A stretch of DNA of 36,776 bases from Oscillospiraceae bacterium (GTDB lineage Bacteria; Bacillota; Clostridia; Oscillospirales; Oscillospiraceae), in NCBI GenBank assembly GCA_020025275.1, contig JAHHSI010000021.1:1-36776 (forward strand), read 5' to 3'. Shown piece after piece: positions 24,654-32,156 of the stretch. The translations under genes were made by a program, and so were the position numbers. Below the pieces are notes generated by a model, which was not told the origin of the DNA, searched no databases, and was given only the letters and a program-made list of their open reading frames with translations. Each line of letters begins with the position of its first letter. The stretch's first letter is position 1.

Positions 24654-25165
24654 TGGCGAAGAAGCAGTATCAGCTGCTCCACTGCTGGATCAACGGCAAA
24701 GAGGTGGAGGAGATGGTGGACGTACGGGCCTCTTTGACGGATTTTCTGCGTCACGATTTCCGCCTGACCAGTGTCAAGAAAGGCTGCGAGGTGGGGGAGT
24801 GCGGCGCCTGTACCGTGCTGATCGACGGCGAATGTTTCAACTCCTGCCTGTATCTTGCCGTGTGGGCAGAGGGAAAGCACATTACGACGCTGGAGGGACT
24901 GATGGGTCCCAATGGAGAGATCAGCGACATTCAGCAAGCGTTCATAGATGAAGCGGCTATCCAGTGCGGCTTCTGCACGCCGGGATTCATCATGACGGCC
25001 ATGGAGATCCTGGATCGTCAGGAATATTACACGGATGAAGAATTGCGGAAGCTGCTGTCGGGACATCTGTGCCGCTGTACCGGCTATGAGAATATTTTCC
25101 GCGCAGTGAAAAAGACGATGCTGCGGCGGTTGGGAATGCTGGACGATCCCTATTTGCAAACATAA
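24653..25165 (+). CDS. xdhC: Xanthine dehydrogenase-family [2Fe-2S] subunit
   Basis: A 170-residue Fe-S subunit with two [2Fe-2S] sites: C45, C50, C53 and C65, then C105, C108, C140 and C142 (QCGFCTP and HLCRCTGY). It links the Mo centre of XdhA with the FAD of XdhB. It resembles the N-terminal domain of the fused hydroxylase upstream, with the same cysteine pattern. It is the last gene of the xdhABC operon and a terminator follows. Confidence 0.95.
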   Translation: MAKKQYQLLHCWINGKEVEEMVDVRASLTDFLRHDFRLTSVKKGCEVGECGACTVLIDGECFNSCLYLAVWAEGKHITTLEGLMGPNGEISDIQQAFIDEAAIQCGFCTPGFIMTAMEILDRQEYYTDEELRKLLSGHLCRCTGYENIFRAVKKTMLRRLGMLDDPYLQT

Positions 25166-25224
25166 GAGGAGACAGAAGGGCAGCATTTTCACAGCCGTGC
25201 TGTGTCTTTCAAAACAAAAACAAG

Positions 25225-25254
25225 AAAGGCGGTGGCGAAGTCCACCGCCTTTTT
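25225..25254 (+). terminator. Terminator or attenuator between xdhC and yqeB
   Basis: An 11-bp stem (AAAGGCGGTGG with CCACCGCCTTT) ends in a T-run. It stops only about 15 bases before the yqeB ATG, so it would both end xdhABC transcription and limit yqeB expression. Confidence 0.8.
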
Positions 25255-25269
25255 CCGAAAGGAGACATT

Positions 25270-26061
25270 ATGCGAGTTTTGATTCGAGGTGCCGGCGATA
25301 TTGCCACAGGGATTGCGCTTCGCCTGCATCGTGCAGGGGTTCACGTGGTCATGACGGACCTGCCGCAGCCCACTGCCATCCGCCGTACCGTTTGTTTTTC
25401 TCAGGCGATCCTCTATGGAACGTGGTCGGTGGAGGGCGTTTCCGCCGTCTGTGCTGCGGCGGAGGAGGATGTGGATACGATTCTTGCGTCTGGGGCGATC
25501 CCCGTGCTGCCAGATCCCTTGTGTGCCTGTAAGACTTGGCTGCAGCCGGATGCGCTGGTGGATGCAGTGTTGGCGAAACGCAACATCGGCACGGCCATCA
25601 CTGACGCACCGGTGGTCATCGGCGTGGGACCGGGCTTCACGGCGGGGGAGGACTGCCATGCGGTGGTGGAAACCATGCGGGGCCATACCTTGGGCCGGGT
25701 CTACGAGGCGGGCAGTGCCCTGCCTAACACGGCCGTCCCGGGGCTGATCGGCGGCTATGCCGGAGAGCGGGTGCTGCGTGCGCCGGCGGATGGAATTTTC
25801 TGCCAGCGTCTGGAGATCGGAACGCTGGTAAAGGCCGGCGATGTGGCCGGAACGGTTGGCGGACAGCCGATGCAGTGCACCATCGATGGGGTGCTGCGAG
25901 GGATCTTGCCTGATGGTATCCCGGTTTTTCAGGGGATGAAGGCCGGCGATGTAGACCCACGGGGAGATGTTTCTGCCTGCAATACGGTTTCGGATAAGGC
26001 GTTAGCCGTAGGCGGCGGCGTCTTGGAGGCATTGTTGCACTTGACCGGAGCCCTACTTTGA
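25270..26061 (+). CDS. yqeB: Selenium-dependent molybdenum hydroxylase maturation protein YqeB
   Basis: A 263-residue protein of the YqeB family, found almost only with selenium-dependent molybdenum hydroxylases. The N-terminus RVLIRGAGDIATGIALRLH is a Rossmann-like nucleotide-binding start. Family blocks DAPVVIGVGPGFTAGEDCHAV and a C-terminal segment ending in AVGGGVLEAL follow. Its exact step in placing the labile selenium on the Mo centre is not established. AAAGGAG precedes the ATG. Its position after xdhABC and its link with mocA mark the whole region as such a system. The partners selD and yqeC are not in this window. Confidence 0.88.
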   Translation: MRVLIRGAGDIATGIALRLHRAGVHVVMTDLPQPTAIRRTVCFSQAILYGTWSVEGVSAVCAAAEEDVDTILASGAIPVLPDPLCACKTWLQPDALVDAVLAKRNIGTAITDAPVVIGVGPGFTAGEDCHAVVETMRGHTLGRVYEAGSALPNTAVPGLIGGYAGERVLRAPADGIFCQRLEIGTLVKAGDVAGTVGGQPMQCTIDGVLRGILPDGIPVFQGMKAGDVDPRGDVSACNTVSDKALAVGGGVLEALLHLTGALL

Positions 26062-26070
26062 TAGTAGAAT
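26041..26070 (+). promoter_or_regulatory. Possible promoter of pckA
   Basis: TTGACC (26041-26046), inside the end of yqeB, and TAGAAT (26065-26070) are separated by 18 bases. The leader to pckA would be about 130 bases. The evidence is pattern only. Confidence 0.35.
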
Positions 26071-26208
26071 AAGGGTGTATTTTGTTTTGAGCAGAAAAGC
26101 GTTGGTCAAAACATGGAAAGCGGCCTCGTTTGCGCAGGGCTTCCTTGGACGGGGAGAAACCGGCAAAGCGGCTGATACAAAACGCTTGCTAACAGGAGGA
26201 ATCTTTGA

Positions 26209-27774
26209 ATGGAAACGTACGGATTGGAAAAGTTGGGAATCATCAATGCGACCGCCGTCTATCGGAATTTGACGCCGGCACAGCTGACAGAGCACGCACT
26301 GCGCCGCGGGGAGGGAACCCTCTCCAATACCGGAGCACTGGTGGTCAAGACCGGTAAATATACCGGCCGCAGTGCTAATGATAAGTTTATCGTGGATACC
26401 CCTGCGGTCCATGACGATATTGCATGGGGCAAAGTGAATCGCCCTATGGATCAGGAGCACTTTGACGCCATCAAGGCAAAGGTCATCGCCTACCTGCAGG
26501 GAAGAGAAGTATACATTTTTGATGGCTTCGCAGGTGCCGATCCCAAGTATACGAAGAGTTTCCGTATTGTTAATGAGCTGGCCAGCCAGAACCTGTTTAT
26601 CCATCAGCTGCTGCGCCGCCCCACGGACGAGCAACTGGCAGACTTTGAGGCGGAGTACACCATTCTGGTGGCCCCCGGCTTCAAGTGCATCCCTGAAATC
26701 GACGGCACACGCAGCGAGGCCGCCATTTTGGTGAACTACGAGGAGAAGATGGTGGTGATCTGCGGCACGCAGTATGCCGGCGAGATCAAGAAGTCCGTAT
26801 TCTCCGTGATGAACTATGTACTGCCTAAGATGGGCGTGTTCCCCATGCACTGCTCGGCCAACATGGGGAAGGACGGCGATACGGCCGTGTTCTTCGGCCT
26901 GTCCGGTACCGGCAAAACCACACTGTCTGCTGATCCCAATCGCAAGCTGATCGGTGATGATGAGCACGGCTGGGCCGATGACTCCGTGTTTAACTTTGAA
27001 GGCGGATGCTATGCCAAGTGCATCAATCTGTCCGAGGAAAAGGAGCCTGACATCTATCAGGCCATCCGCTTTGGTGCTCTGGTAGAGAACGTGGTCATGG
27101 ACCCCGAGACCCGTGAGTTCGATTTTGATGACGCTTCCCTGGCGGAGAACTCCCGCGTGGGCTATCCGGTGGAGTATATCAACAACGCAGAGCTGTCCGG
27201 AATGTCCTCCAGTGTGCCCAAGACGGTGATCTTCCTGACCGCAGATGCGTATGGTGTTCTGCCCCCCATCTCTAAGTTGGACAAGAATCAGGCGATGTAC
27301 TACTTTGTCTCCGGCTTTACGTCCAAGCTGGCCGGGACGGAGATCGGCATTACATCTCCTGTTCCCACGTTCTCGACCTGCTTTGGTGAGCCGTTCCTGC
27401 CGCTGGATCCTTCTGTGTATGCCAAGATGCTGGCAGAGAAGGTGGAGAAGTCCGGCGCCAATGTCTATCTGGTCAATACCGGATGGAACGGTACCGGCAA
27501 GCGGACAAAGCTGTCCTATACCCGTGCGATGGTAACGGCTGCCCTCAACGGCGAACTGGAGCAGGCGGAGTTTGTTACCGATCCGTTCTTTGGTGTGGCA
27601 GTCCCCACGACCTGCACAGGCGTTCCTTCGGATCTGCTGATCCCGGCCAATACCTGGGAGAACAAGGCGGCCTATGAGGCCAAGGCGAAGGAACTGGCCA
27701 AGAGCTTCGTGGAGAACTTCAAGAAGTATACCCATATGAGCGAAGAGGTCATCAACGCAGGCCCCAAGGCGTAA
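26209..27774 (+). CDS. pckA: Phosphoenolpyruvate carboxykinase (ATP)
   Basis: A 521-residue ATP-type PEP carboxykinase, interconverting oxaloacetate and PEP. The P-loop GLSGTGKTTLS is at 230-240 and the metal-binding GDDEHGW follows at 249-255; RSANDKFIV and RTKLSYTRAM are family blocks. In fermenting anaerobes the enzyme often runs toward oxaloacetate, feeding succinate or aspartate formation; that direction is inference. AGGAGG lies upstream of the ATG. It is a single-gene unit ended by a hairpin. Confidence 0.98.
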   Translation: METYGLEKLGIINATAVYRNLTPAQLTEHALRRGEGTLSNTGALVVKTGKYTGRSANDKFIVDTPAVHDDIAWGKVNRPMDQEHFDAIKAKVIAYLQGREVYIFDGFAGADPKYTKSFRIVNELASQNLFIHQLLRRPTDEQLADFEAEYTILVAPGFKCIPEIDGTRSEAAILVNYEEKMVVICGTQYAGEIKKSVFSVMNYVLPKMGVFPMHCSANMGKDGDTAVFFGLSGTGKTTLSADPNRKLIGDDEHGWADDSVFNFEGGCYAKCINLSEEKEPDIYQAIRFGALVENVVMDPETREFDFDDASLAENSRVGYPVEYINNAELSGMSSSVPKTVIFLTADAYGVLPPISKLDKNQAMYYFVSGFTSKLAGTEIGITSPVPTFSTCFGEPFLPLDPSVYAKMLAEKVEKSGANVYLVNTGWNGTGKRTKLSYTRAMVTAALNGELEQAEFVTDPFFGVAVPTTCTGVPSDLLIPANTWENKAAYEAKAKELAKSFVENFKKYTHMSEEVINAGPKA

Positions 27775-27780
27775 CGTACA

Positions 27781-27818
27781 AGAAAGCGCTGGAAGGAAAC
27801 TTCTGGCGCTTTCTTTCT
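27781..27818 (+). terminator. Intrinsic terminator after pckA
   Basis: AGAAAGCGCTGGAA pairs with TTCTGGCGCTTTCT (14 bp, including two G-U pairs, loop GGAAAC) and is followed by TTCT. It lies just after the pckA stop. Confidence 0.7.
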
Positions 27819-27834
27819 GGAAAGGAGTGGTGGG

Positions 27835-28143
27835 ATGATCGAATTTCGACTGTTAGTGGACGAGATCGACTATGAAAAGCTGGCCCGCTTATTGGTACCG
27901 CTGCTGGCGGATAAGATGAAAGAAAAGGGCGGTGTTGCCTCGTTTCTCGGTGGGCGGAAAGGCGCCATGACAGCCATGGCGCTGCAGATGATCAAGACGA
28001 TGGATCAATCGGAGCGGGATGAACTGCTGCTGCGTCTTGTAGCGGAGAAGAGCGATACCGTGGTGAGCAAGATCAATGAGTCTTCGGAGAAGAAGGCCCT
28101 CGGTGTCCATGTGAGCGCTGTGTCGGCACAGAAATTGCCTTGA
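27835..28143 (+). CDS. Small protein of unknown function
   Basis: A 102-residue soluble protein I do not recognise. It starts FRLLVDEIDYEKLARLLVPLL and is mostly predicted helix, with a Gly-rich turn at about 37-43 and a Lys/Glu-rich second half. AAAGGAG lies before the ATG and a strong terminator follows, which together support a real gene. It stands about 60 bases after pckA, beyond that gene's terminator, so it may be read partly from pckA read-through. No export signal is seen. Confidence 0.65.
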   Translation: MIEFRLLVDEIDYEKLARLLVPLLADKMKEKGGVASFLGGRKGAMTAMALQMIKTMDQSERDELLLRLVAEKSDTVVSKINESSEKKALGVHVSAVSAQKLP

Positions 28144-28165
28144 ACAAGAAAAGAAATCAGCAAAG

Positions 28166-28199
28166 AAAAGGACCCGGATCTTCGATCCGGGTCCTTTTT
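28166..28199 (+). terminator. Intrinsic terminator after the small gene
   Basis: A perfect 15-bp stem (28166-28180 with 28184-28198, loop TTC) ends in a T-run. It lies 23 bases after the stop and separates this gene from the convergent niaR. Confidence 0.9.
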
Positions 28200-28337
28200 G
28201 CGCCTCAAGCAGATTGAACGGGGCACTGTTTACGGGAGTGCTCTGTGACAATAGTAAGATTATGCGGGAAATAGGTAAAAAGCAATAAGCGTAAAGGAAA
28301 AACACATTACGGACATTTGCCCCCGTTTCAACGGCAA

Positions 28338-28883
28338 TCACACGTTGCCACGCTCGTAGGGGAGGATTTCCGCAAGGAATCCTTTCTCCTTGAGCTGTGC
28401 CTCGATGGCGTCCAATGTCTCCGGCCGGTCGGCGGAGATGTGGTGGAAGTGATAGCCGGAGGTGATGTTGAGAAGAGGGGTTGATTTCCCGGTGTGGATC
28501 TGCTCCATAAATCCCTGTACATCCTGTCGTGATCGGATATTCAAGGCGGCAGTCAGCTTCCCGTAGGCGCGGTGATTGACCACCACATCCACCACGCAGC
28601 CACCCAGATCGACGACCGTTGTCAGCTCTTCTTCGGTCTGTTCCGTGGTATGGCACACCTTGATGAGACGGCTTACCTCTGTGGGCCGGCCCAGAAGATA
28701 CCCGCGGGTGGTGGCCAGAATCGGGTGACCCTCTGCGCGCAGAAGCGCAATGTCCTGCACCACCACCTGCCGGCTCACGCCGGTGGCTTTGCCCAGCGTT
28801 GTCCCGGACAGCGGCGTCTGGTTGCCCTGCATCATTTCCAATATTTTTTTGCGGCGTTCAGCGCCGGTCAGTTCGAGTTCCAT
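28338..28883 (-). CDS. niaR: NiaR (YrxA) niacin-responsive repressor of NAD synthesis
   Basis: A 181-residue regulator with an N-terminal winged helix (about 8-60, LSGTTLGKATGVSRQVVVQDIALLRAEGH) and a C-terminal 3H domain, whose metal-binding histidines appear in HRAYGKL and GYHFHHIS. NiaR represses NAD synthesis and niacin uptake genes when niacin is plentiful. I start at the second Met of the open frame because AAGGAG lies eight bases before it and within the first codons of the longer version. It is the last gene of the nadABC operon, 39 bases after nadC, so it probably controls its own synthesis. Confidence 0.93.
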   Translation of the reverse strand: MELELTGAERRKKILEMMQGNQTPLSGTTLGKATGVSRQVVVQDIALLRAEGHPILATTRGYLLGRPTEVSRLIKVCHTTEQTEEELTTVVDLGGCVVDVVVNHRAYGKLTAALNIRSRQDVQGFMEQIHTGKSTPLLNITSGYHFHHISADRPETLDAIEAQLKEKGFLAEILPYERGNV

Positions 28884-28922
28884 GGCAGCCACTCCTTTTT
28901 TATACATTTTTGCAAGAGATGT

Positions 28923-29777
28923 TTACTCAGTCACGCGCAGATGCTTCAGACTCAGATCCAAGATCGGGGCGGAATGTGTCAAAGCACCACTGGAGACAAA
29001 GTCAACCCCTAAGTCGGTAATTTTCTTGATGTTCTCTCGGGTAATATTGCCGGAACACTCGGTCTGTGCACGGCCGTCGATGATGGCGATGGCCTCGGCC
29101 ATCTGCTCGGTGGTCATATTGTCCAGCATGATGATGTCGGCGCCGGCCTCCACAGCCTCGCGGACCATATCCAGTGTCTCCGTCTCCACCTCGATTTTAC
29201 GCACGAAGGGGGCGTAGGCTCTGGCAGCTGCGATCGCCGCCTGGACGCCGCCGGCGGCGTTGATGTGGTTGTCTTTCAGCATAACGCCGTCGGAGAGGTT
29301 GTAGCGATGGTTGGCGCCGCCGCCCATACGCACGGCGTACTTTTCAAAAATACGCATACAAGGCGTTGTTTTTCGGGTATCCAACAGAGTGGTTTTGGTC
29401 CCTTGGAGAAGCTCTGTCACAGACCGGGTGTAGGTGGCAATGCCGCTAAGGCGCTGCAGATAGTTCAGCGCCGTCCGCTCGCCGGAGAGGAGCACACGAA
29501 TGTCGCCCTTCACGGTGGCGAGGTGCTGACCATTGGAAACACGGTCACCGTCCTTGACGGAGCACTCAACCGATGTCTGTGGGTCCAGCAGCTGAAAGGT
29601 ACGTGTGAAGATGGGGAGACCGGCAATCACGCCGTCTTCCTTGCAGATGAGATCTACGGCGCCGGCCTTGGCCTCGGGCATGACGGCATTGGTGCTGACA
29701 TCTTCGCTATTGATATCCTCTTCCAAGGCCAGACGGATGTATTTGTCCGCGACAAGCTGCATCGTTATCGGATTCAT
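28923..29777 (-). CDS. nadC: Nicotinate-nucleotide pyrophosphorylase (carboxylating), quinolinate phosphoribosyltransferase
   Basis: A 284-residue enzyme that turns quinolinate and PRPP into nicotinate mononucleotide, the last step shared by the de novo route. Visible family blocks are GERTALNYLQRLSGIAT, DTRKTTPCMR, GGGANHRYNLSDGVMLKDNH and EVETETL, with the expected Arg, His and Lys residues of the substrate pocket. The start overlaps the end of nadB by four bases, so the two are translationally coupled. Confidence 0.97.
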   Translation of the reverse strand: MNPITMQLVADKYIRLALEEDINSEDVSTNAVMPEAKAGAVDLICKEDGVIAGLPIFTRTFQLLDPQTSVECSVKDGDRVSNGQHLATVKGDIRVLLSGERTALNYLQRLSGIATYTRSVTELLQGTKTTLLDTRKTTPCMRIFEKYAVRMGGGANHRYNLSDGVMLKDNHINAAGGVQAAIAAARAYAPFVRKIEVETETLDMVREAVEAGADIIMLDNMTTEQMAEAIAIIDGRAQTECSGNITRENIKKITDLGVDFVSSGALTHSAPILDLSLKHLRVTE

Positions 29778-30961
29778 AGATTCTGTTCCTTTCGCTGTTG
29801 TACAATGTGCTGGGCGGCGCGCTGAGCGAAGACCATACTCTCCAGCAAACTGTTGCTGGCCAGCCGGTTCTTACCGTGGACGCCGTTGCAGCTGGTTTCC
29901 CCAACGGCATAGAGATGCGCCATGGTGGTCTGGGAGTTGCTGTCTACATGGACGCCACCCATGAAATAGTGCTGTGCGGGAACCACGGGGATGGGTTCCT
30001 TGGTGATATCATACCCCTCTTCCAGACAAGTAGCAAGAATATTCGGAAAATGTGCGCGAATTTCTTCCTCCGGGATCGGAGCGAAGGAGAGCCAGACATG
30101 CTTGCTGCCCTCTTTTTCCATCTCGGCGAAAATCGTCTGCGCCACCACATCACGGGGCAGGAGTTCATTGACAAAGCGCTGACCCCGGCTGTTGAGCAGG
30201 ATCGCCCCCTCACCGCGGGTGGACTCGGAGATCAAAAACCGACGGCCGGGCTTCTCACTGTAGAGGACGGTGGGATGGATCTGCACATAGTCCAGATGTT
30301 CCAGAGTAATGCCGTGCTTCTGTGAGATGTCCAGAGCGTCCCCGGTCAGGCAGCGGAAATTTGTCGAGTGCTCGTATCGTCCACCAATGCCGCCGGTGGC
30401 CATCACCGTGTCGCGGGCGTGGATGTGCAGCACCTGACCATCGCGTGCCGTGGCCACAATGCCGGTGCAGACGCCGTTCTCCACGAGAATATCCTGCATG
30501 GTGGTGTATTCCATGATCTCCACATTGGGCAGTTTTTCTACGGCCTGCCGCAGCTTGGTGGTGATCTCTTTGCCGGTGGTGTCCTCGTGGAAACAGATAC
30601 GGGGACGGGAGTGAGCGCCCTCACGGGTATAGGCCAGTGTGCCGTCGCTGTTCCGGGCAAAATCTACCCCGTAAGCCAGCAGCTGATCGATGACACTGCG
30701 GCTGGAGCGGAGCATGATGTCCACGCTCTCCCTGCGGTTTTCGTAGTGGCCGGCCCGCATGGTGTCCTCAAAATAGTCATCATAGTCCTCGTCGTTGAGC
30801 AAAACACAGATGCCGCCTTGTGCCAGCATGGAGTTGCAGCTTTCGACATCCTCCTTGCTGATCATCAAAATGCGCTGCTCACGCGGCAGGTGCAGTGCTG
30901 TAAAAAGTCCGCCCACGCCGCAGCCTGCAATGACTGTATCGTATGTCAATTCTTTCATCAT
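29774..30961 (-). CDS. nadB: L-aspartate oxidase
   Basis: A 395-residue flavoenzyme of the succinate dehydrogenase/fumarate reductase flavoprotein family, making iminoaspartate from aspartate. The FAD site GCGVGG is near the N-terminus. SCNSMLAQGG, STRGEGAILLNSRGQRFVNE, HYFMGGVHVD and the C-terminal ASNSLLESMVFAQRAA are family signatures. It is well short of the usual ~530 residues because the C-terminal helical domain is absent; such short forms are known in Clostridia. In an anaerobe fumarate would serve as oxidant. It follows nadA by 12 bases. Two start codons are adjacent; the first is used here. Confidence 0.93.
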   Translation of the reverse strand: MMKELTYDTVIAGCGVGGLFTALHLPREQRILMISKEDVESCNSMLAQGGICVLLNDEDYDDYFEDTMRAGHYENRRESVDIMLRSSRSVIDQLLAYGVDFARNSDGTLAYTREGAHSRPRICFHEDTTGKEITTKLRQAVEKLPNVEIMEYTTMQDILVENGVCTGIVATARDGQVLHIHARDTVMATGGIGGRYEHSTNFRCLTGDALDISQKHGITLEHLDYVQIHPTVLYSEKPGRRFLISESTRGEGAILLNSRGQRFVNELLPRDVVAQTIFAEMEKEGSKHVWLSFAPIPEEEIRAHFPNILATCLEEGYDITKEPIPVVPAQHYFMGGVHVDSNSQTTMAHLYAVGETSCNGVHGKNRLASNSLLESMVFAQRAAQHIVQQRKEQNL

Positions 30962-30973
30962 TTCATTCGCCTC

Positions 30974-31879
30974 TTATTTTGAAAGTTCCAGCATCCGCTC
31001 CAGAGGCAGCTTTGCCGTCGCTGCCACTTCGGTGGAGAGGTTGGTTTGGTTCTCGCCGGTTTTCAGTACATGGATGATCTTATCCAATGTGATGGTTTTC
31101 ATATCCGGGCAGACGGGCGTCGTAGGGGGGAAGTAGAAGGTTTTGTGGGGATTCTTCTTTTGCAGCTCGTAGAGGACGCCTGCTTCGGTGGCAACAATAA
31201 ATTCCTGCCCCTCGTTTTCGGTGGCATACTTGATGATGCCGGAGGTAGAGCCGATGTAATCGGCCAGTGCTCGGACCGCCGGAGGACATTCAGGGTGGAC
31301 CAGCAGCTGGGCCTGCGGATGATCGGTTTGCAGCGCTCGCAGCTCGTCAGCAGAAATGACATGGTGGATGGGGCAGTAGCCGTCCACAACCATCACATTC
31401 TTTTCCGGGACCTGCTGGGCCACATATTGTCCCAGATTCTGGTCGGGAATAAAGAGAATGTCCTGATTGGGCAAACTGCGGACCACCTTTACCGCATTGG
31501 CGGAGGTGACGCAGACATCGGCCCATGTTTTGATCTCTGCAGTGGAATTGATGTAGCAGACCACGGCCAGATCGGGATAGTCCTGACGGAAGCGATCCAC
31601 GTCCTCCTTGCGGACCATGTGGGCCATGGGACAGTCAGCGTGGACATCCGGCAGCAGTACCTGTTTGTCGGGGGAGAGGAGCTTTCCGCTCTCACCCATA
31701 AAGTTCACACCGCAAAAAACGATGGCGGCGTTGGGAAGTCCCTGCGCCAATTTGCTCAGATAGAAGGAGTCACCGATGTAATCCGCAACTTCCTGCACGT
31801 CGGGTGCTACGTAGTAGTGCGCCAGGATCACAGCATCTTTCTCCGCTTTCAGTTTTGCGATTTCCTCCTGTTTCGTCAT
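30974..31879 (-). CDS. nadA: Quinolinate synthase
   Basis: A 301-residue [4Fe-4S] enzyme that condenses iminoaspartate with dihydroxyacetone phosphate to quinolinate. The three cluster cysteines fit C123 (ADVCVTSANAV), C198 (HPECPP) and C257 (PVCPDMK). AHYYVAPDVQEVADYIGDS is the N-terminal signature. It is the first gene of nadA-nadB-nadC-niaR and lies directly behind the palindrome-controlled promoter. Confidence 0.97.
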   Translation of the reverse strand: MTKQEEIAKLKAEKDAVILAHYYVAPDVQEVADYIGDSFYLSKLAQGLPNAAIVFCGVNFMGESGKLLSPDKQVLLPDVHADCPMAHMVRKEDVDRFRQDYPDLAVVCYINSTAEIKTWADVCVTSANAVKVVRSLPNQDILFIPDQNLGQYVAQQVPEKNVMVVDGYCPIHHVISADELRALQTDHPQAQLLVHPECPPAVRALADYIGSTSGIIKYATENEGQEFIVATEAGVLYELQKKNPHKTFYFPPTTPVCPDMKTITLDKIIHVLKTGENQTNLSTEVAATAKLPLERMLELSK

Positions 31880-31946
31880 ATCGTCCTCGATTCCCGCGCG
31901 GCTGCGCGGCTATATAAAATTTGCGCCCTTTGATATACGCGATGAT

Positions 31947-31975
31947 AGTATAGCACAAAACTATACATATGACAA
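31947..31975 (-). promoter_or_regulatory. Promoter of nadABC-niaR
   Basis: On the minus strand TTGTCA (31970-31975) and TATACT (31947-31952) are separated by 17 bases. The -35 box lies in the middle of the 26-bp palindrome, so a protein bound there would block polymerase. Confidence 0.75.
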
Positions 31976-31987
31976 GACATATGTATA
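31962..31987. promoter_or_regulatory. 26-bp palindrome, candidate NiaR operator
   Basis: TATACATATG (31962-31971) and CATATGTATA (31978-31987) are exact inverted repeats around ACAAGA. The site covers the nadA -35 box and lies 37 bases before the aspA -35, in the shared nadA-aspA control region. The regulator gene niaR is in the operon it would control. Binding is inferred from position and symmetry. Confidence 0.6.
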
Positions 31988-32023
31988 ATGTTTGATTTTA
32001 TTACTTTTAATTTTGAGAAATGC

Positions 32024-32052
32024 TTGAAATATGATATTTATGGTGATATACT
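32024..32052 (+). promoter_or_regulatory. Promoter of aspA
   Basis: TTGAAA (32024-32029) and TATACT (32047-32052) are separated by 17 bases. The leader to the chosen aspA ATG would be about 98 bases and contains the perfect 12-base palindrome TGACAGCTGTCA at 32098-32109. Confidence 0.75.
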
Positions 32053-32156
32053 GCGACTAAATGATAAATTATAAAAATACGGGAAACGCATTGGCAATGA
32101 CAGCTGTCAACCATGAAAACAGAGCGTGTACCGCACGAATAAGGAGCAAATTTACT

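Noticed and set aside
17880..25165. Selenocysteine (in-frame UGA) in the hydroxylases
   Set aside because: All three Mo and Fe-S subunits read through from start to stop without an internal UGA, and the cysteine ligands are normal cysteine codons.
26053..27735. 560-residue minus-strand open frame
   Set aside because: Antisense shadow of pckA.
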